Shown here: in pieces, positions 59,728 to 64,000 of the stretch
Layout: each line of letters opens with the position of its first letter
Position numbering within the stretch: position 1 is the first letter of the stretch
Origin: Myrica gale
Taxonomy: Eukaryota > Streptophyta > Magnoliopsida > Fagales > Myricaceae
Length of the DNA: 64,000 nt
Assembly: GCA_963930655.1 (NCBI GenBank)
Contig: OZ005610.1
Span: forward strand, 26,064,501 to 26,128,500
Direction of reading: 5' to 3'
Translations under genes and position numbers: made by a program
Notes under the pieces: model-generated
Database searches by the model: none
Told to the model about the DNA's origin: nothing
Seen by the model: only the letters and a program-made list of their open reading frames with translations

Positions 59728-62121
59728 TCAAGTATGATATGTATCCCAGTCAAACTTGGGCTGTGAAAATAGCTCATAATCTACTGGCCCATCTACAACA
59801 TTGTCAACAGTTTGTATACCTTCAAGAAGAGCTGGTTGAAAACCATCATTATTAGTAGGCAACAGCTTATACATTACTAGCACCCCAAGTGTGAATATAG
59901 CTTGCAGTTTTGTCGAGTCTCCTTGGACTGAAAAGAACAAAAGCATCGAAAGCAGGAACAGATCTACGCAGAATCGCATGATGCCCAACACAGTATTCAT
60001 CAACTTCCCGTCATTGCCAGCAGGAAAACCCCGCACTCTATATACAAAGAGAAAGTTGTACTTGTCAACCACATACCTGTAGCCAAAATAAACTGCACCA
60101 ACAGGGACCACGAGTGGAGCAAATGAAGAATATATCATGGTAAGGGCAAATACTGTCAAATTAAATGCATAATACTGTGCAAAATCAAATGTCTGCTTGG
60201 GAGCTGTCGATGTTCTGTTGATTGGATAGATAGAAAGATCTTGCCCCGGTAGACCAACTCCATTGACTCTGGGAATGTCATACATACTGTCAGGCATCAG
60301 CGGTCTCCTAAGACCATCTATTTCTTGATGTTCTAATGGATACTCTTCACTTTGTTCTGGGACCAGCTGGAGCATATCGTTCTTCCTAAACTTTTGAATC
60401 TTCTTTTTAATCCAAGGGATTGGAGCCAATAGATCGAAAGATATACCCAAGAAAGTGCATGTGATTAAAAACGCAAGAGAGGAAAGGCATGATCTTGACA
60501 GGAATGATGCACTCATGTATTGCTCAATCCTCTTACAATCTTCTCCATCCAAATAGCACCGACCCATCTTCAAGAGTGCACCCTCTAAGGATGACTCAAC
60601 TAGAGCCTTCAAGAGAATGAGATTTACCAGGAAGAAGCAAACCAGCTTCAAAAGTGCAGCTCTTTGCTCCCCCGAAACTGTAAGATGCCGCTCAAACTTG
60701 GAGAGGTACGAAAGAGCTGAAGGGATTACTATATACATACTCACAAATATAATGACATTTGGTAGGAACTGAAAGATAAGGCTGGCAAGCCAACTTGAGC
60801 TCTGCACCCAATCCAACCACGACTGAGCACTATCCATGGCTTCCGCATTGATAATCCGTCCTGCACTCTGCACAGCGCTGATCACAGCAAGAGGGGAACT
60901 GAAGAACAAGAGCATCAACAATAAGCACGTGTTTACAAATAGTCTCCGCAATCTCAAGTGGAGTTTCGTCGATCCCAAATGATTCCAGTAAATGTCAGTC
61001 GCCAAGGGAGCCCTCTCAACCTTCCATTGGTTCCTCTGCAGACGCAATTCCACAATGGAAAAGAACTTCCCAAAACGCCTCTTCTTCTCATTCCGAAAAT
61101 CCTGAACAGCTTTATTTGCCGTGTACACATCCTTAAACATCACAAATGCAACTCCTGCACCTGGCGCACGGCCTTCTTTGTAAGCTGCCAGTTCAGTCTC
61201 CAATTTAGCTCGCAACTCTTGCAACCTTCGCAACCTCTCTTCGTCCGTGAAACCCAAACTATCCATTATCTGACCCCACAAGACCTTCCCTTTTCTCACA
61301 ATTGAACTGCATCCATTTTCAGCATTCTCACTCCCACCCAGAAAAATCGACGAGTCTATTCGTGCAACCAGCCGAGAAATCTTATCCCTAACCCCTACCA
61401 ATTCTGTAGCTAAATCATCCAAAGCAGACAAATCCATCGGGATGATAACTTTATAAACCTTCCCGGGATACCTACCATGAAAATACTCTTGCAGCACGGT
61501 CCTATCTTCCCCTCGAGTTTTCGGCAGTCCCTGAACCATTATGGTGAAAATCGCTGTCGAAGTCGCGCTTGGATCACTCAGATTCCCATTACCGTCCCTA
61601 AACCTAGTGATTTTTAAGCGGTATTCGATAGCAGACATACCGAAATGGAACAAAACGACGACAAAGACGACAAACAGAAAATGCACCCAAAGCAAAGCAG
61701 AACCTTTCTGGATGTGATTGATCGTCGTTTGGGAGAATTGGTCGTCAAGCTGAGCCATCCCAGCGTAGAGATTTACAGGTAGTATGACAAGGACCGAGAG
61801 CGCTGCGATGGGCAAGAGCAACGCGCAGCTGCCGCCTTCGATCAAGAGGAACTGCGCGGCGTCAGCGCCGCAGTGGAGGGCAATCTCGCGGCGTGTGGCA
61901 TGCCATACGGCTAAGAGCTTTGCAGAGAGGGCGGCAGGGCCCGGGATCCGACGGTGATCGCTGCGGAGCTTGACGAAGAGAAAGATGAGGACGCAGCAGC
62001 AGGCGCCGATGGCCGAGATGTTGAGGAGGTACTGGATGTTTCCGAACCACGCGGCGTCACCGTCTGCTCCGCCGCCGTCTGGGGAGGCGGGGGAAGGGGG
62101 AGGAGAGAGGGAGTGATTCAT
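59728..62121 (-). CDS. OSCA4.1: OSCA/CSC1-like hyperosmolality- or stretch-gated cation channel, OSCA4.1/GFS10-type
   Basis: Intronless frame of 797 aa. The N-terminal three-helix region (about residues 27-170) has a first helix after a Ser/Pro/Gly-rich start. Then comes a cytoplasmic RNA-recognition-like domain (about 195-375) with [27 protein letters not shown] and the conserved ending [17 protein letters not shown]. The multi-helix pore region (about 385-760) follows, including the [10 protein letters not shown] helix and the [21 protein letters not shown] stretch near the end. OSCA proteins are dimeric mechanosensitive, Ca2+-permeable channels of the TMEM16-like fold. The single-exon form and the closeness to At4g35870 are from memory and point to clade 4, for which a vacuolar sorting phenotype (GFS10) is known. 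Length fits the family. The start ATG at 62121 opens a short Ser/Pro-rich tail typical of the clade. Its neighbour is protease copy G. Confidence 0.9.
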   Translation of the reverse strand: MNHSLSPPPSPASPDGGGADGDAAWFGNIQYLLNISAIGACCCVLIFLFVKLRSDHRRIPGPAALSAKLLAVWHATRREIALHCGADAAQFLLIEGGSCALLLPIAALSVLVILPVNLYAGMAQLDDQFSQTTINHIQKGSALLWVHFLFVVFVVVLFHFGMSAIEYRLKITRFRDGNGNLSDPSATSTAIFTIMVQGLPKTRGEDRTVLQEYFHGRYPGKVYKVIIPMDLSALDDLATELVGVRDKISRLVARIDSSIFLGGSENAENGCSSIVRKGKVLWGQIMDSLGFTDEERLRRLQELRAKLETELAAYKEGRAPGAGVAFVMFKDVYTANKAVQDFRNEKKRRFGKFFSIVELRLQRNQWKVERAPLATDIYWNHLGSTKLHLRLRRLFVNTCLLLMLLFFSSPLAVISAVQSAGRIINAEAMDSAQSWLDWVQSSSWLASLIFQFLPNVIIFVSMYIVIPSALSYLSKFERHLTVSGEQRAALLKLVCFFLVNLILLKALVESSLEGALLKMGRCYLDGEDCKRIEQYMSASFLSRSCLSSLAFLITCTFLGISFDLLAPIPWIKKKIQKFRKNDMLQLVPEQSEEYPLEHQEIDGLRRPLMPDSMYDIPRVNGVGLPGQDLSIYPINRTSTAPKQTFDFAQYYAFNLTVFALTMIYSSFAPLVVPVGAVYFGYRYVVDKYNFLFVYRVRGFPAGNDGKLMNTVLGIMRFCVDLFLLSMLLFFSVQGDSTKLQAIFTLGVLVMYKLLPTNNDGFQPALLEGIQTVDNVVDGPVDYELFSQPKFDWDTYHT

Positions 62122-63256
62122 TGGGAAATGGGGGAAATTCTAGAGCTTCTTGGGTGTCAAAATTTCGAGGGTTTTCAGTTGGGAATTCAGGGACGTGGGG
62201 TCCAAACTGTTGGGTTTTCCCTTCATGAAAAAGAAATTCAAGGTTAGGGGTTTGCGGATGAGGAATAGATTGACGGAGGTGAAAGCATGCAAGAAAGGAG
62301 ACGAGTTTCGTCTAGAGACCAATAAAACGTTAACGGCCGGGGGAGTGGAGGTGGGAGGGTTTGGTTGTCTTTTCCCTGGGTTGAACCAAAAAAGAATATG
62401 CTGGAAGGAACATAACAAAAGAGCAAGAAGAATACAATTAGGAAACAATATGATATATTCATATTTTTTTAGGTTAACTGGTTTAATTTATCAAGTCATT
62501 TTCTTTCTAGTCATATAAACTACTATATAGTCATTGCGTGTTTATTAAGTAAATATGTCTTCGAGGTGGTTTATTGATTAGTTATGTCTGGAAGGTGAAT
62601 GAGTTAGTCAGACATACCATTGGTCGGTCGGTCGATCTATAGATCTTAATTCGACTTCTTTAATAATAAATCTTACATTTTATATGATACATGTAGTAAA
62701 GTGTCTCAAATGTTTGAGATTTGCCCAGTATACAGGAATTGTGTATTAATTATCGGCTTATCCCACTAACAACAAAATCTATCATATTAGCTATCACTCG
62801 GGATATCCACATAAACATCTCAACTGACTGTTTAAGTCAAAATTTAAGGACTAAAAATAAAAAATTTCTAGTAATTATTTCATCATTTATCAAGATTTTA
62901 AAATACTTATTCAAATGGATATTTCTTCTTGAAAAATAGTTGCTCCATTCTATTTTTCCACATTTTATAGAAAACTGTATATAATGGGGAAATGAATCTG
63001 TCTATTTGATCTAAAGATACATGGAGCCAATGCATCCTTTGTGCGGTGACCAGTGACCTTGTTGTTTGGTTGGGCTTTTCAGGCAGGGTGCCCGTTCCAT
63101 TTGATTGGGCCTTGCCATTTTCAGACCTACGGATCCACGATTTGATAGGTGGTCGGGCTCAACTCGTGTTCCGGGCTTCACATGTTCACGCAGTCCCAAC
63201 AATTACAAGTGGGGCTTGCATCTCGCGTGCAAAAGCACAACATTTATTTATAAGGG
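62122..63256. other. upstream region of the OSCA-like gene
   Basis: No gene is supported. 62122-62450 is probably its 5' UTR and promoter. The rest is AT-rich, with a unique stretch at 63010-63240 lacking coding support on either strand. Confidence 0.5.
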
Positions 63257-63602
63257 AAAATACATTTGTCACTCACAAATTATCATGGGTTTTACATTTT
63301 ACACCCTAAACTATCAATTTTGATACATTGCACCCTCTAACTACCAATTTTTGACACTTTTCACCCTATGTCAAATTTGTAGACTAAATTTGTAAATTCA
63401 TTAATTTATTAAGGGTATTATTGTCAAATTGAGGGTGCAAAGTGTTTAATATTAGTAGTTTGAGGGTGTAATGTGTCAAAGTTGGTAGTTTAGGGTGTAA
63501 AGTGTCTAACATTGGTAGTTTGAGGGTGCAATATCTTAAAAATGGTGGTTTGAGATGCAATGTGACACTACCCTAGTAGTTTGTGGGTGGAAAGTGTATT
63601 TT
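63257..63602. mobile_element. fold-back repeat element with GGGTGTAAAGTGT-type units
   Basis: The left end AAAATACATTTGTCACTCAC mirrors the right end (inverse AAAATACACTTTCCACCCAC). Inside, AGTTTGAGGGTG/GGTGTAAAGTGT units repeat in both orientations. This resembles non-autonomous fold-back MULE elements. A target duplication could not be fixed. Confidence 0.65.
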
Positions 63603-64000
63603 AAGTGTTCAAAAATTATTGTTCATACTTTTCACTATCAAACATTAGCAAAACATTTCGGTACAAAATTTTCACAAACATTTTAAAGTTGAAATGTTTG
63701 ATCTTTAACTTTTCCTTGTATTTTAAGGATGTTACTTTTATTTTTTAATTTTTTTAAAAAAATTAAATAATCTCTATTCACATTTCTTTACCCAACAAAT
63801 CATCTTCATTCATCAAAATAAATATAAAAATTTAATCAAATCATCCATCTTCTTATTTTTTTCATCAACTCGAATAAAATTTCAAAAATTTTCAACATCT
63901 ATCCAAACATTTTACAAAATTTTCACTACTTTTAATTTTACAAACACCAACAAACTCAAAACTCTCTAAATTTAATTCACACCACATATAAAATTCTTGA
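63603..64000. other. AT-rich DNA at right edge
   Basis: No gene. It contains short inverted AAAATTTT/TTCAAAAATTTTC words like the AT-rich MITEs elsewhere in the window and may be part of one that continues outside. Confidence 0.4.

Noticed and set aside
59511..59855. Plus-strand frame of 114 codons over the 3' end of the OSCA-like gene
   Set aside because: Shadow of the real coding strand and 3' UTR; no recognisable domain.

Overview
The window is nuclear DNA from a flowering plant, most likely a core eudicot. It has small GT-AG introns, AT-rich spacers, and Ty1/copia, gypsy-type, MULE, CACTA, hAT, TRIM, LINE and SINE remains. All conventional host genes I can support lie on the minus strand. 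No prokaryotic, organellar, tRNA or rRNA genes were seen.

The main content, about 1.5-56.6 kb, is a tandem array of A1-family (pepsin-like) aspartic protease genes of the plant APF1-like, membrane-anchored type. By splice-site analysis I resolve six full-length copies, each with ten exons and an open spliced frame: B (8936-13478, 529 aa), C (16556-20117, 523 aa), D (25340-29870, 495 aa, tail frameshifted), E (31429-36148, 515 aa), F (43789-48714, 515 aa) and G (52241-56622, 530 aa). Two decayed copies accompany them: pseudogene A (about 1514-5520) and a relic between C and D (about 21100-23256). The copies form groups: B/C/D are alike, E/F are near-identical products of a recent duplication of about 8 kb, and G is the most diverged. 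Exon-length differences between intact copies are nearly all multiples of three, which suggests selection for function. The two pseudogenes carry frameshifts and mobile-element damage.

Region by region: 1-1403 holds one end of a copia element (gag, primer-binding site, LTR) lying next to pseudogene A. 5.5-7.8 kb holds a fold-back MULE and a copia 3' end. 14.4-16.2 kb holds a TRIM and a CACTA end flanked by 112-114-bp direct repeats. 21.6-23.0 kb holds a copia 3' end that cuts the relic. An LTR fragment sits in intron 2 of D, and about four tandem copies of the proximal promoter lie just upstream of D. 40.6-43.5 kb holds a probable solo LTR splitting an older spacer. SINE copies sit in introns of E and F, and a LINE tail sits in an intron of G.

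The right side (58.0-62.1 kb) holds a three-exon gene for a small conserved protein of unknown function, and an intronless OSCA/CSC1-like channel gene (797 aa), closest to the OSCA4.1/GFS10 clade. From memory, the Arabidopsis orthologue At4g35870 lies beside an aspartyl protease gene (At4g35880). OSCA plus copy G therefore looks like the ancestral neighbourhood, with B-F a local expansion. I found no wholly new system. The most notable items are the protease array itself, the amplified promoter of D, the frameshift that removes D's GPI-type tail, and the layered transposon insertions that date the duplications.
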